Source: Acidobacteriota bacterium (lineage in GTDB: Bacteria; Acidobacteriota; Terriglobia; Terriglobales; Acidobacteriaceae). From it: a stretch of 32,863 nucleotides of DNA. Below are positions 25,749-32,863 of this stretch, piece by piece (position 1 is the stretch's first letter; the number at the start of each line of letters is the position of its first letter). The stretch is from positions 1-32,863 of the forward strand of contig QIAA01000172.1 in NCBI GenBank assembly GCA_003224905.1, written 5' to 3'. Under the pieces are notes generated by a model. The model worked only from the letters and a program-made list of their open reading frames with translations, was not told where the DNA came from and made no database searches. The position numbers and the translations under genes are program-made.

Positions 25749-26927
25749 CTACGTCCCAGCCGCCTGCACTGCATTTCGCATGAAACTTTTTCCTTTCTTC
25801 TCCGGGCCGAGCGCCACAACCACGATCAGTATTGCGATGGTTACCGTCTCGAAGATACCCAACGCCCACGCGTATCCCAGTCGATGGCTTAATGCATACT
25901 CGATCGAGTTCGTGCGCGCGGCGAACAATATCCCAAGCTGATACGCGAGCCCCGGCACCAGCCCTCGCACTGCATCCGGTGAGAGTTCATTGAGGTGTGC
26001 AGGAATGATTCCCCATGCCCCCTGCACTCCAGCCTGCAGCAGAAATGCGCCTGCGGCAAGTAAAGCCAGAGAATTACTGAATGCCCAGGGGGGGATCATC
26101 ACCAGCGCAAGCACGAGCGCGGCAATAAAGGCCCGACGCCGCCCGATGTGTTCGGAGAGATGGCCGAAGACGATTGCGCCAAGCACAGCGCCGATGTTGT
26201 ACAGAATGGCGATGTATGAAACCCACGAAAGGCTGACTCCGTGAGATGTCTTCAGAAAATCGGGATAGAGATCCTGTGTGCCGTGCGACAAAAACATCAT
26301 TAGCGTCATGAGCACGATCAGATATGAGAAGGTCTTCCAGTGCCCGGTAGCAGTCCTCACGATCGCACCAAATCCAGGCATGCGGTGTTGTTTCCACGCC
26401 TCGGATTCGCGCACCCGCAGACGGATATAAAACGCCAGCAGGGCGGGCACGCCGCCGATCCAGAACATGGCGCGCCATCCCCAGTACGGCAAGATGAACC
26501 TTGCTGCCACGGCGGCCAGAAGATAGCCAATCGAGTACCCGCACTGCACGATTCCGGAAAAGACGCCTCGCCATTTCGCCGGAGCACTCTCCATAGCCAG
26601 TGAGGCTCCGATCCCCCACTCGCCGCCCATGCCAATTCCGTAGATTGTCCGCAGAATCAGAAAGACCTGATAGTTCCAGGCGAAGCCGCAGAGCAATTCG
26701 ATCACTGAAAAGAAAACGACGTTCAACATGAGCGGCTTCCGCCGGCCGTAGCGGTCGGCCAGCAGACCGAACAAGAGCGCTCCAACCGGGCGCATCACGA
26801 GCGTATAGAAGAAGGTCTCAACAATTGCGCTTTTTGCCACATGGAACTGCACTGCTAGTGTGTCAATCAGAAATACCAGAACAAAGAAGTCAAAAGCATC
26901 AAGCGTCCAGCCGAGAAAGCTGGCCAT
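25749..26927 (-). CDS. MFS transporter (metabolite:H+ symporter type)
   Basis: A 392-residue, 12-helix transporter of the major facilitator superfamily, closest in motif to the metabolite:H+ symporter/lactate-sialate group: FLGWTLDAFDFFVLVFLID in helix 1 and the loop 2-3 signature GLLADRYGRRKP. A second such loop, FGHLSEHIGRRRAF, follows helix 8. Substrate is probably a carboxylate or sugar acid but cannot be fixed. The true start may lie upstream: the same frame stays open to 27011 and encodes SRSDQWHAI just before the first Met, the kind of QWHA lead-in seen in homologues. No ATG, GTG or TTG is available there; a CTG at 26990 with GAGG five bases before it is a candidate. Confidence 0.87.
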   Translation of the reverse strand: MASFLGWTLDAFDFFVLVFLIDTLAVQFHVAKSAIVETFFYTLVMRPVGALLFGLLADRYGRRKPLMLNVVFFSVIELLCGFAWNYQVFLILRTIYGIGMGGEWGIGASLAMESAPAKWRGVFSGIVQCGYSIGYLLAAVAARFILPYWGWRAMFWIGGVPALLAFYIRLRVRESEAWKQHRMPGFGAIVRTATGHWKTFSYLIVLMTLMMFLSHGTQDLYPDFLKTSHGVSLSWVSYIAILYNIGAVLGAIVFGHLSEHIGRRRAFIAALVLALVMIPPWAFSNSLALLAAGAFLLQAGVQGAWGIIPAHLNELSPDAVRGLVPGLAYQLGILFAARTNSIEYALSHRLGYAWALGIFETVTIAILIVVVALGPEKKGKSFMRNAVQAAGT

Positions 26928-27264
26928 GATGGCGTGCCACTGGTCACTGCGCGAAAGCAGCGCGGTAGTCGGGTTCGCAGGGGAGCTCAGATGGGCCTCA
27001 TTTTCCCGCTACAGCTGTTCTCCAGAGTGTATAACGCGATTTCCCATATCATGCCTAACACAAGCGCGTCAGTGACTTAGAGACATTAGAAGCGTTGAGA
27101 ATAGATAATTCCGCAGCTCTTAATCATTGTTCCCCAACCAGTTAAGTGGATGCATTTCTATTGACAAGTTGATCATTTCGCGGGAAACTCCGCTAAACTC
27201 CCCTTAGGCGACAATGTAGTCGTTTGCCTTGTTTTTCCAGGCGTCCTTATACCAGGTTCATATA
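26928..27264. other. Intergenic region between divergent MFS and GAF-TonB genes
   Basis: About 340 bp without a convincing gene. The left third may code for the N-terminus of the MFS transporter if that starts at CTG (26990). The middle is AT-rich around 27030-27170 and is the likely promoter zone for both directions. No RNA gene or inverted repeat of note was found. Confidence 0.5.
27161..27189 (+). promoter_or_regulatory. Possible promoter of the GAF-TonB gene
   Basis: A perfect TTGACA at 27161-27166 is followed after 17 bp by GAAACT at 27184-27189, about 75 bp before the start codon and inside the AT-rich part of the gap. The -35 match is perfect and the -10 is mediocre. Confidence 0.4.
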
Positions 27265-28740
27265 ATGGCTCATCAGCCAATGTATATTCCCGATCCGAAT
27301 GGCGATTCTCCGCCGGAGGAACATTCCCCTTCGGCTCGACAAACGGAACCGGAATGGACCGAAGATGATCGCGGTGGCTATCTCGCTGAGCTGGCGGCGA
27401 CTTTGGCGTCCCATGGCGGAGGAGATGCTTCAGCAGACCTGGCCCTGGATCTCCTGCTCAATGACATCGTTGAGCAAGCCCGGTTAGCAACCCTGTCCAC
27501 CGGTGCGGCCGTCGCTTTGCAGCGCGGAGATGAAATGATTTGCCGCGCCACTGTGGGCGACAACGCTCCGGATCTTGGCGTGCGTTTAAACATGCGCTCG
27601 GGTCTATGCGGCGCTTGTGTTCAGAGCAAGCAAGTGCAGCGCTGCGATGACACCGAAACCGATTCCCGTGTGGACGCCACCAGTTGCAGGCTTCTGGATA
27701 TCCGCTCCATGCTGGTGCTCCCCATCCTGGATGGCGCGGAACTGCTAGGTGTTTTCGAGGTTTTCTCGCCGCGCCCCCATGCCTTTGGTGACATGGAGGT
27801 CCAAACTCTACAGGCTCTTTGCCGCAAGATCGTGCAGAATATTCACCAGGCTTCCGAAGCGTCAGATTATCGAATCGACTCGGAAACAGATTCGTCTCCG
27901 GTGTTGCACTTTGTGAATAACATAAAACACGATAGCGGACCGGAATTGCGGATCAGCCTCGATCCAGAGCCATCAAAGCCCAAGAAGACCGGGTTTCGTG
28001 GGCGTGATTATTGGACGGCAATGCTCACAGTCGTGGTCATCGGATTGGCCCTGTTGCTGGGCTGGATGGTAGGACGGGCCGGCTGGGAAATGGCGCTGAG
28101 CACCGCGAAAACTAAAGCTGAACCGGCGCAGGGCCAGGAAAGCGCCTCTCAGGAGACGCTGCCCAATGAGACGGCTCCCGCTTCGGCCGCCGCCAAGCCA
28201 GAGAAAAAGGAAGTCAGCTCATCTCAACCCAAAGCGGCCAAACCAACCAGCTCCAAATCATCCGAAGCGGCTTCGAAGAAGGCCGACGAAACGGGCGTGG
28301 TACCGCCCGGTGGGCTAGTCGTTTCCCAGAACGGCAAAGTGATTTTCCAGATGCTTCCGGGAAAATCCAAAGGGACGAAAACTGATTCGGCAAACGCCAC
28401 AGTTCCCGACACCGCCGCAGTCGGCAGCGAAAGCAATGGCAAGCCGGTGTCGCTCTCGTCGGATACTGCAAACACGTATTTGCTTCAGCGTGTCGAGCCG
28501 CAATACCCGGACGAAGCGAAGCAACAGGGCATCCAGGGTTCTGTTGTACTGGATGCTGTGGTTGGTGCTGACGGAACAGTTCGTGGTTTGAACCCAGTCA
28601 GCGGAGACCGGCGCCTGAGGGGCGCTGCAATCGAAGCTGTCCAGCAATGGCATTACAAGCCATATCTTGTGAATGGCACGCCGGTTGACTTCGAGACGAC
28701 GGTCACGATCAATTTCACGCTTCCACAAAGCAATCAATAA
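27265..28740 (+). CDS. GAF domain - transmembrane helix - TonB C-terminal domain protein
   Basis: A 491-residue protein from the ATG at 27265; a TTG 12 codons earlier is possible. Residues about 50-195 form a cytoplasmic GAF-type sensor domain (AVALQRGDEMICRATVG, LNMRSGLCGACVQSK, SMLVLPILDGAELLGVFEVFS). A single helix follows at about 250-272 (WTAMLTVVVIGLALLLGWMVG), then an Ala/Pro/Lys-rich periplasmic spacer. The end is a TonB C-terminal domain at about 405-491 with the typical YPDEAKQQGIQGSVVLDAVV and AIEAVQQWHYKPYLVNG. TonB couples the proton-motive ExbB/D motor to outer-membrane receptors. Here the cytoplasmic sensor replaces the usual short N-terminus, suggesting that a small ligand or redox state might tune energy transfer. 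ExbB/ExbD are not in the window. Confidence 0.87.
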   Translation: MAHQPMYIPDPNGDSPPEEHSPSARQTEPEWTEDDRGGYLAELAATLASHGGGDASADLALDLLLNDIVEQARLATLSTGAAVALQRGDEMICRATVGDNAPDLGVRLNMRSGLCGACVQSKQVQRCDDTETDSRVDATSCRLLDIRSMLVLPILDGAELLGVFEVFSPRPHAFGDMEVQTLQALCRKIVQNIHQASEASDYRIDSETDSSPVLHFVNNIKHDSGPELRISLDPEPSKPKKTGFRGRDYWTAMLTVVVIGLALLLGWMVGRAGWEMALSTAKTKAEPAQGQESASQETLPNETAPASAAAKPEKKEVSSSQPKAAKPTSSKSSEAASKKADETGVVPPGGLVVSQNGKVIFQMLPGKSKGTKTDSANATVPDTAAVGSESNGKPVSLSSDTANTYLLQRVEPQYPDEAKQQGIQGSVVLDAVVGADGTVRGLNPVSGDRRLRGAAIEAVQQWHYKPYLVNGTPVDFETTVTINFTLPQSNQ

Positions 28741-28748
28741 TTCTTTCC

Positions 28749-29567
28749 CTAGCTGTACGCCAATTCCTTCGCCCGCTGCGCCGCTTTCACCACGGCCTTT
28801 ATGAGCGTGACACGCAGCTTTCCTTCCTCAAGTTCCAAAATCCCGTCGATGGTGCACCCCGCAGGAGTTGTTACCGCATCTTTCAGCAGCGCAGGATGGT
28901 CGCCGGTTTCCAGCACCACGCTAGCCGCTCCCAGCGTGGTCTGGGCCGCAAGGAGTGTCGCTATATCGCGTGGCAGCCCAACCTTTACGCCGGCTTCGGC
29001 CAGCGACTCGAGAATGATGTAGATATAAGCGGGACCGCTCGCTGAAAGCCCGGTTACGGCGTCCATGTGTTTCTCGTCAACGACGACAGTTTTTCCTACA
29101 GTATTGAACAGCGCGCACGCGGTTTCTACGTGCGCTGCGTTCGCGTGCTTGCCTTTGCACAGTGCCGTCATGCCGCGACCAAGTGCGCACGGCGTATTCG
29201 GCATGGCGCGGATCACCGGTACTTCACGCCCAAGCGCCTTCTCAATGTGATCAGTGGGAACGGATGCGGCAACCGAGATGATCAGTTGATCTTGGGACAC
29301 AACGGAACGAATCTGTCCCATTACCTCCTGCACCACCTGCGGCTTCACACAGACAAGAACGATGCTGGCGTTCTTGACCGCGGCAGCATTGTCTGTGCTC
29401 ACATTGATCCCGAGTTTTTCCTGCAGAGCCGCGGCGCGCTCCGCGTGCTGCACTGTCGCAACCGTCAGTGCCGGCGAGAGCAGCTTTTTCTCAAGTAATG
29501 ATTTGAGCAGGATTCCACCCATCTTGCCCGCTCCCAAGACCGCAACCCGCTTGCCCGAAAAATCCAT
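28749..29567 (-). CDS. proC: Pyrroline-5-carboxylate reductase
   Basis: A 272-residue enzyme of usual length catalysing the last step of proline synthesis, NAD(P)H-dependent reduction of pyrroline-5-carboxylate. The Rossmann motif is VLGAGKMGGILLKSLL at 10-25. The substrate region MPNTPCALGRGMTAL and the C-terminal dimer signature GLSASGPAYIYIILESLAEAG are intact, as are GLPRDIATLLAAQT and DAVTTPAGCTIDGI. It lies 91 bp downstream of the hydroxyglutarate oxidase on the same strand and converges with the GAF-TonB gene, 8 bp away. Confidence 0.96.
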   Translation of the reverse strand: MDFSGKRVAVLGAGKMGGILLKSLLEKKLLSPALTVATVQHAERAAALQEKLGINVSTDNAAAVKNASIVLVCVKPQVVQEVMGQIRSVVSQDQLIISVAASVPTDHIEKALGREVPVIRAMPNTPCALGRGMTALCKGKHANAAHVETACALFNTVGKTVVVDEKHMDAVTGLSASGPAYIYIILESLAEAGVKVGLPRDIATLLAAQTTLGAASVVLETGDHPALLKDAVTTPAGCTIDGILELEEGKLRVTLIKAVVKAAQRAKELAYS

Positions 29568-29658
29568 GTCCGTGCTCTCCTGCAGAGTAAGCCCTGTCTA
29601 GACCACGTATAATGTTTCTTCAGTCATCGCTGTTCAGCAAGTTCCTGAAGACCGATGA

Positions 29659-30867
29659 CTACTTCAACGCACGCGCGGCCATTTGCGCGATCATTTCCCC
29701 GATCGGCAGCGACGCTGTCGCCGCCGGCGACGGCACATTCCACACATGCAACATACGCTCCGTCTGCACGATTTCGAAATCATCCACCAACGATCCGTCT
29801 GGCCGAAGGGCCTGCGCGCGCACTCCAGAGCCGTCCGGTACTAAATCATCGGCTTGAACTTCGGGCACCAGTCGCTGCAATGCCGCAACGAATTGCTGTT
29901 TGCTAAAAGATCGATGAAACTCGCCTGCCCCATACCGCCAACTTTTCTTAGCCATACGCCAAAAGCCAGGATAAGCAAAGGTCTCGGCCAGATCCCGTGC
30001 GCTGAAGTCGTTGCGCCGATACCCCTCCCGCTTTAGCGCCAGCACGGCATTCGGGCCGGCATCCACCCCGCCGTGAACCCGTCGCGTGAAATGCACTCCC
30101 AGGAAAGGGAACTGCGGATCCGGCACGGGATAAATCAGGGCCCGAACAAGATGCTGCCTTTCAGCGATCAGATCGTAATATTCGCCGCGAAAAGGAATTA
30201 TCATTATTGCAGGTTCCTGGTTGCTAAGTCGGCTCACGCGGTCACTGTGCAATCCAGCACAATTGATCACGTAACGGCATTTGAAAACTTCTTTGGACGT
30301 TTCAACTGCCGTCTCCGTCGCTCTCAACTGAACGCTTGTAACTTCGCTGCCGGTGCCGATCATTCCCCCGTGAGAAGTGATTATCTCCGCATATTTTCGG
30401 CACACCATTTTGTAGTCCGTGATAGCCGTCCCGGGAACGTGCACTGCCTCTATCCCTCTACAACGCGGCTCAATCTCGCGCAGCTGATCTTGATTCAAGA
30501 GCTGCAGCCCAGAAACGCCGTTTGTTTGTCCGCGCTCGAATAATTTCCGTACCCGTGAAACCTCATCTTCAGTAGTCGCCAGGATTACTTTTCCGCAAAC
30601 CTGCAGCGGCAAATTGTGTTCCCGGCAGAACTCCACCATTGCAGCCGCGCCTCGAACACACAGCTTGGCCTTCAATGACCCAGGCTTGTAATAAACGCCA
30701 GAATGAATCACTCCGCTGTTGTGACCGCTCTGGTGCTGAGCAATGTCGTTTTCTTTCTCCAGGACCACAAGTCTTACGTGTGACCAATCGCGCGTGAGGT
30801 GCATGGCGGTCGAGAGCCCGACAATGCCGGCACCAATGATTACAATGTCGAGTTTCGCCTCTGGCAT
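29659..30867 (-). CDS. lhgO: L-2-hydroxyglutarate oxidase/dehydrogenase
   Basis: A 402-residue FAD enzyme oxidising L-2-hydroxyglutarate to 2-oxoglutarate. The N-terminal FAD fold is DIVIIGAGIVGLSTAMHLT. The subfamily hallmark HQSGHNSGVIHSGVYYKPGS follows at about residue 45, and PFRGEYYDLIAE, YPVPDPQFPFLGVHFTRRVH and the closing DFEIVQTERMLHVWNVPSPA agree with LhgO/L2HGDH. Reducing power in characterised relatives goes to the respiratory chain. Upstream, GGAGA lies about 15 bases before the ATG, rather far. Neighbouring proC gives a loose link to glutamate/proline metabolism. Confidence 0.93.
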   Translation of the reverse strand: MPEAKLDIVIIGAGIVGLSTAMHLTRDWSHVRLVVLEKENDIAQHQSGHNSGVIHSGVYYKPGSLKAKLCVRGAAAMVEFCREHNLPLQVCGKVILATTEDEVSRVRKLFERGQTNGVSGLQLLNQDQLREIEPRCRGIEAVHVPGTAITDYKMVCRKYAEIITSHGGMIGTGSEVTSVQLRATETAVETSKEVFKCRYVINCAGLHSDRVSRLSNQEPAIMIIPFRGEYYDLIAERQHLVRALIYPVPDPQFPFLGVHFTRRVHGGVDAGPNAVLALKREGYRRNDFSARDLAETFAYPGFWRMAKKSWRYGAGEFHRSFSKQQFVAALQRLVPEVQADDLVPDGSGVRAQALRPDGSLVDDFEIVQTERMLHVWNVPSPAATASLPIGEMIAQMAARALK

Positions 30868-30910
30868 GGGTAGTGTCAGCGGTTCTCCTTATACAGCTAA
30901 GCAGGATAAC

Positions 30911-30924
30911 GGGGCTCCCGCCCC
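30911..30924 (-). other. GC-rich hairpin between GT87 and lhgO
   Basis: GGGGC-TCCC-GCCCC can form a five-pair stem with a four-base loop, about 92 bp downstream of the glycosyltransferase stop and 44 bp before the lhgO start on the same strand. There is no T-run after it on the minus strand (GTTATCC), so termination is uncertain; it could affect the lhgO leader. Confidence 0.35.
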
Positions 30925-31015
30925 ACGGTCCCAACACGGGGCGCTTTACTGCAATTCGACGTTGAACCAAAAGTTCACAGCTGAGAACTGGTGGAGTAAT
31001 GCACAACCGGGGAAA

Positions 31016-32266
31016 TCACCCGCTTCGGCCAGCAACTGATGCACGCATGTTTGCTGTCACAGCGGTTGCATATAACAACTCTCTCGTGATTCCGTATGCA
31101 AAAAAGAGAAGTGCCAGCGCCATCATTGCGTAATTTCTGTAGCGAAATGACAGCAATAGATGGAGCGGGGAAAAGAAGAGGATTCCAATCGCCAAGATAG
31201 TCATTCGCGCAGGTGCGCGATGTAATCCATGCTCCGCCATGAAATAGTTCACAACCAGTACGATCGGCACGACCAGCATGGTGAGGTCATAACTCGCCGC
31301 GTGGTAGCTAACCAGCGCAGTTACAGCAAGGGCGAGAGAAAATCTCAAGTCGAACATCTTGTCCTCGGCTGCGTTGCGAATCACCCATGCCGCGACTGCA
31401 AGTAGCGCAAAAGATGCCACTAACGTTGCTGCGTTGCTGATGTTCCGGGGCAAAAACAGGTATGCCAGGCCGCGCAGGTTCGGCATGCCGGTGGGTATTT
31501 CTCTTGTGACCAGAACGTCTTCCCAGTGGAGCACATAATTTGGATACGCCCAGATAGCTCGTGTGCCTGCGATCGCGAGGGACACCAAGGCCAGAACCAA
31601 ACAGCCTGGAAGGAAGCCATACAAGAGCTTTCGTTTTGATTCCTGCGGGTGCTTCTGAGCAAGCAGCAGAAGCAAAAAGGGCAAGGTCATATGAAACTTG
31701 AAAAGGCCCAGAGCCAGCCACAGCCCCGCAGCCGTCTGGTGATTGGTTTTTAGGGATATAAATACGAAGGTGTAAATGACCAGGAGGAAAATCGCGTCCT
31801 GCGCATTCAGCAGGCAATAAAACACTGGGAAAAAAGCCAGCGTAGCAAGAAAACAGAACAAGAAAGGATATTCTCGAAGGCGAGCAATGTGAGCGCGGAG
31901 CAGTAGCAGGACTGCACCAAGCAGGACCACGTTCAGCAAGTCCCATGCGAGATAGGCCCAAAGCCAGGGCAAATAGCTAAAAGGAAGAAAGAACAAAGCT
32001 TCGAAGGGAGGGTGATAGTAGGGCAGCGGCCCTCGAAACTGCGGCACATCCGAAGCGAATTGCTTTGCCACCAAAAACCGCGAACTGGCGTCGTATAGCT
32101 GGTGCCCGAGGCCTTGCCGTACCACGCTCCCCGCGCAATAGTAAACGGCAAAGTCGGGAAACCCTCGCAGGATTAAGTTCTGTGATTTCCAGAAAACGAA
32201 TCCATGTAATAGGACTGCCGCGGCCAAGTAAAGAGTGACAAAGGCTGCAGTGCCGCGAAATTTCAT
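31016..32266 (-). CDS. GT87-family mannosyltransferase-like membrane protein
   Basis: A 416-residue protein with roughly ten hydrophobic segments, of the DUF2029/GT87 family that uses polyprenyl-phosphate-linked mannose to build cell-envelope glycans in mycobacteria. The family features are GFPDFAVYYCAG (about 35-46) with the acidic residue after the first helix, the loop PYYHPPFEALFFLPFSYLP, and the later GMPNLRGLAYLF before the last helices. Acceptor and donor are not known outside actinobacteria. A paralogue ends 18 bp upstream on the same strand, so the two are probably co-transcribed. Confidence 0.87.
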   Translation of the reverse strand: MKFRGTAAFVTLYLAAAVLLHGFVFWKSQNLILRGFPDFAVYYCAGSVVRQGLGHQLYDASSRFLVAKQFASDVPQFRGPLPYYHPPFEALFFLPFSYLPWLWAYLAWDLLNVVLLGAVLLLLRAHIARLREYPFLFCFLATLAFFPVFYCLLNAQDAIFLLVIYTFVFISLKTNHQTAAGLWLALGLFKFHMTLPFLLLLLAQKHPQESKRKLLYGFLPGCLVLALVSLAIAGTRAIWAYPNYVLHWEDVLVTREIPTGMPNLRGLAYLFLPRNISNAATLVASFALLAVAAWVIRNAAEDKMFDLRFSLALAVTALVSYHAASYDLTMLVVPIVLVVNYFMAEHGLHRAPARMTILAIGILFFSPLHLLLSFRYRNYAMMALALLFFAYGITRELLYATAVTANMRASVAGRSG

Positions 32267-32284
32267 CTGGAGATCAAGCCTTTA

Positions 32285-32863
32285 TCATTCGACGATCGAG
32301 CTTGCTTCCCGCTCCTGTGACGACATTTCATTTCCTATCGCAACCGACCAGAGCAACAGAACCGGCGCGAGCAGGTACAGTCGCTGGTAGTGAAACAACA
32401 AAAGTATCTCAACAGGACTCAGGAAGAGCAGGAGCATTGGGCCAAGCAAAGCGACGCGTCTCCAAGCTCTGGTTTCGCCCGCACGAAGACAATTTATTAT
32501 CAACAGCCCGGGCAGGAACAGCACCGACAAGTCGTGCGCCAGGGAATGATAGCTGACTAGAATCGCCACTATGATGGCGAGAGAGAATCCGAGATTGACG
32601 TTCGCCGATAATTTCCACTTCGTGGCCGCTGCGAGAAGCGCGATGGATGAGATCGCAATCAGCGAGTTGAGGGTAGTATTTGAAACAGTTTGTCCTAACA
32701 CCGTTTCAATAAAGCCACGGAGGTTCGGCATGTCAGAAACGATGCTGGCTCCATGCTGCATCTGCTTCTCCGCCAACCACAGGTAGGAAGGATAATTTGC
32801 CGCGCCTTTGGCGCCGATCAGCACAATCGAAATCACGGCTAAAACGAAACCTGCCGACAGAAA
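32285..32863 (-). CDS. GT87-family membrane protein, partial (cut by window edge)
   Basis: The frame runs open to the window end, so only the C-terminal 192 residues or so are visible. Its order of features parallels the complete neighbour: YPSYLWLAEKQM, then DMPNLRGFIETVLGQ matching GMPNLRGLAYLF, then SYHSLAHDLSVLFLPGLLIIN matching SYHAASYDLTMLVVPIVLVVN. This is a second GT87-type glycosyltransferase in tandem. A GTG at 32836 is inside the homologous part and is not the real start. Stop lies 18 bp before the next gene. Confidence 0.85.
   Translation of the reverse strand, partial: FLSAGFVLAVISIVLIGAKGAANYPSYLWLAEKQMQHGASIVSDMPNLRGFIETVLGQTVSNTTLNSLIAISSIALLAAATKWKLSANVNLGFSLAIIVAILVSYHSLAHDLSVLFLPGLLIINCLRAGETRAWRRVALLGPMLLLFLSPVEILLLFHYQRLYLLAPVLLLWSVAIGNEMSSQEREASSIVE

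Noticed and set aside
1..32863. CRISPR, transposon, phage or toxin-antitoxin system
   Set aside because: No regularly spaced repeats, transposase, integrase, phage structural gene or recognisable toxin pair was seen on either strand.

Overview
The window reads as a chromosomal segment of an Acidobacteriota genome, most likely class Terriglobia (a Koribacter/Sulfotelmatobacter-type soil organism). This is inferred from the mix of families: a short secreted sedolisin, a GAF-TonB fusion, receiver-PilZ proteins, GT87 and GT39 membrane glycosyltransferases, pilin-head proteins, many small zinc-ribbon proteins, and loosely packed genes with weak Shine-Dalgarno sites. I saw no tRNA, rRNA, CRISPR array, transposase or phage gene. 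The only clear sign of rearrangement is in the acs region.

Layout. Positions 1-436 hold nothing recognisable. 437-2902 (-) is a penicillin-acylase-family Ntn hydrolase. 3173-3622 (+) is a zinc-ribbon membrane protein and 3718-4680 (+) a DHH/DHHA1 phosphoesterase that starts at TTG behind two competing hairpins. 4708-5634 (-) is a secreted protein with a pilin-like head and 5794-6990 (-) a sedolisin (S53) protease without the usual long propeptide. 7286-9259 (+) is acetyl-CoA synthetase. It overlaps by 4 bp an exported flavoprotein with a C-terminal three-haem tail (9256-11064), and that gene is followed at once by a second, diverged copy of the last 39 codons of acs (11069-11194). Then come a small cysteine protein (11191-11400, -), a site-2 protease with a cysteine-rich tail (11549-12463, +), and a minus-strand pair made of a Gfo/Idh/MocA oxidoreductase and a 995-residue PEP/pyruvate-binding protein with two receiver-like domains.

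16514-16551 is a degenerate 9-nt intergenic repeat. 16687-19584 carries a secreted protein of unknown role, a four-helix membrane protein and a fused SRPBCC-like/saccharopine-dehydrogenase-like protein. 19607-21933 (-) holds a beta-propeller lipoprotein, a GT39-type gene lacking its 5' half, and a membrane protein with a B-box-like zinc motif. 22123-23220 (+) is a receiver-PilZ-PilZ protein. 23232-25603 (-) is a two-gene unit for UDP-xylose (UDP-glucose dehydrogenase, then UDP-glucuronate decarboxylase). 25749-26927 (-) is an MFS transporter, 27265-28740 (+) the GAF-TM-TonB protein, 28749-30867 (-) proC and an L-2-hydroxyglutarate oxidase, and 31016-32863 (-) two tandem GT87 mannosyltransferase-like proteins, the second cut by the window edge.

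How the parts may work together (inference): UDP-xylose supply, GT87/GT39 enzymes and a c-di-GMP effector suggest envelope or exopolysaccharide building. The secreted acylase and protease fit scavenging. The acs-flavocytochrome pair looks like a recently rearranged carbon/redox module and is the most interesting part of the window.
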